Shown here in pieces: positions 20,141 to 20,276 of a DNA stretch of 20,276 nucleotides. Source of the DNA: Candolleomyces eurysporus (Eukaryota; Basidiomycota; Agaricomycetes; Agaricales; Psathyrellaceae). Position 1 is the stretch's first letter. Each line of letters opens with the position of its first letter. The notes below the pieces were generated by a model, which saw only the letters and a program-made list of their open reading frames with translations, made no database searches and was not told the origin of the DNA. The stretch spans positions 1 to 20,276 of the forward strand of contig JANBPK010001157.1 in assembly GCA_027579435.1 (NCBI GenBank). The letters run 5' to 3'. A program made the translations under genes and the position numbers.

Positions 20141-20276
20141 CTAAACACCAGTAGCAGCTGGTCGCGACGCATCCTCATCTCTACCTGTTAAAGCAAAGAT
20201 ATCAGTTAACCTCACAGGGCCCTACCACTCTTCCCAACAAGTTTATAGACACGCACCCTCATAGAACTTCTCCAGG
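20141..20276 (-). CDS. Possible 3' end of a minus-strand gene at the right edge
   Basis: Reading inward from the edge, 20276-20257 encodes LEKFYE and ends in a GTGCGT donor. An intron of 72 nt (20256-20185) ends TTTAACAG, and the last exon 20184-20141 reads GRDEDASRPAATGV before TAG. The splice signals and low-complexity tail are what a fungal C-terminus looks like, but the coding evidence is short and the family cannot be named. It would be co-directional with the siderophore acyltransferase. Confidence 0.35.

Overview
The window looks like nuclear DNA of an agaricomycete (mushroom-forming) basidiomycete. Genes are split by many short introns (mostly 40-67 nt, GT..AG, one clear GC..AG), some exons are only 13-37 nt, and there are several F-box/leucine-rich-repeat genes of the kind expanded in these fungi. 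The siderophore acyltransferase and NRAMP transporter are also fungal types. No bacterial operon structure, CRISPR array, tRNA or rRNA was seen. Five isolated runs of N (455, 4480, 4543, 6239, 9819-9820) mark a draft assembly.

Left part (1 to about 9.2 kb) is gene-poor and decayed. It holds the 3' part of an F-box/LRR gene (+, to 1260) with a stray N at 455 that breaks the frame. A diverged tandem copy of that gene's 3' end lies at 1890-2296, and an imperfect direct repeat at 3125-3356. A nine-exon gene (+, 3878-5450) encodes an all-helical protein with one central hydrophobic segment, reminiscent of the ClyA/HBL/XaxA class of alpha-helical pore formers. A wrecked F-box/LRR pseudogene (-, 7772-6377) and a second, unrecognised pseudogene remnant (-, 8642-8271) follow.

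Right part (9.3 to 19.3 kb) is four intact, intron-rich genes whose exon phases all close. They are an NRAMP divalent-metal transporter (+, 9359-11723), a DHA1-type MFS exporter (-, 14650-12581), an AKR8-type aldo/keto reductase resembling pyridoxal reductase (+, 15831-17374), and a siderophore N5-hydroxyornithine acyltransferase of the SidF/SidL/Ato1 type (-, 19265-17837). A probable 3' end of another minus-strand gene lies at the right edge.

The main functional theme on the right is metals: the NRAMP protein would move Mn/Fe, and the acyltransferase makes the hydroxamate iron ligand. The acyltransferase promoter carries two exact matches to the fungal iron-GATA-repressor site ATCWGATAA, so iron repression is the best regulatory prediction in the window. 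The MFS and AKR genes diverge from a 1.2 kb intergenic region rich in small inverted repeats. Gene models were assembled by eye from splice sites and reading frame; none has been checked against a database or transcripts.
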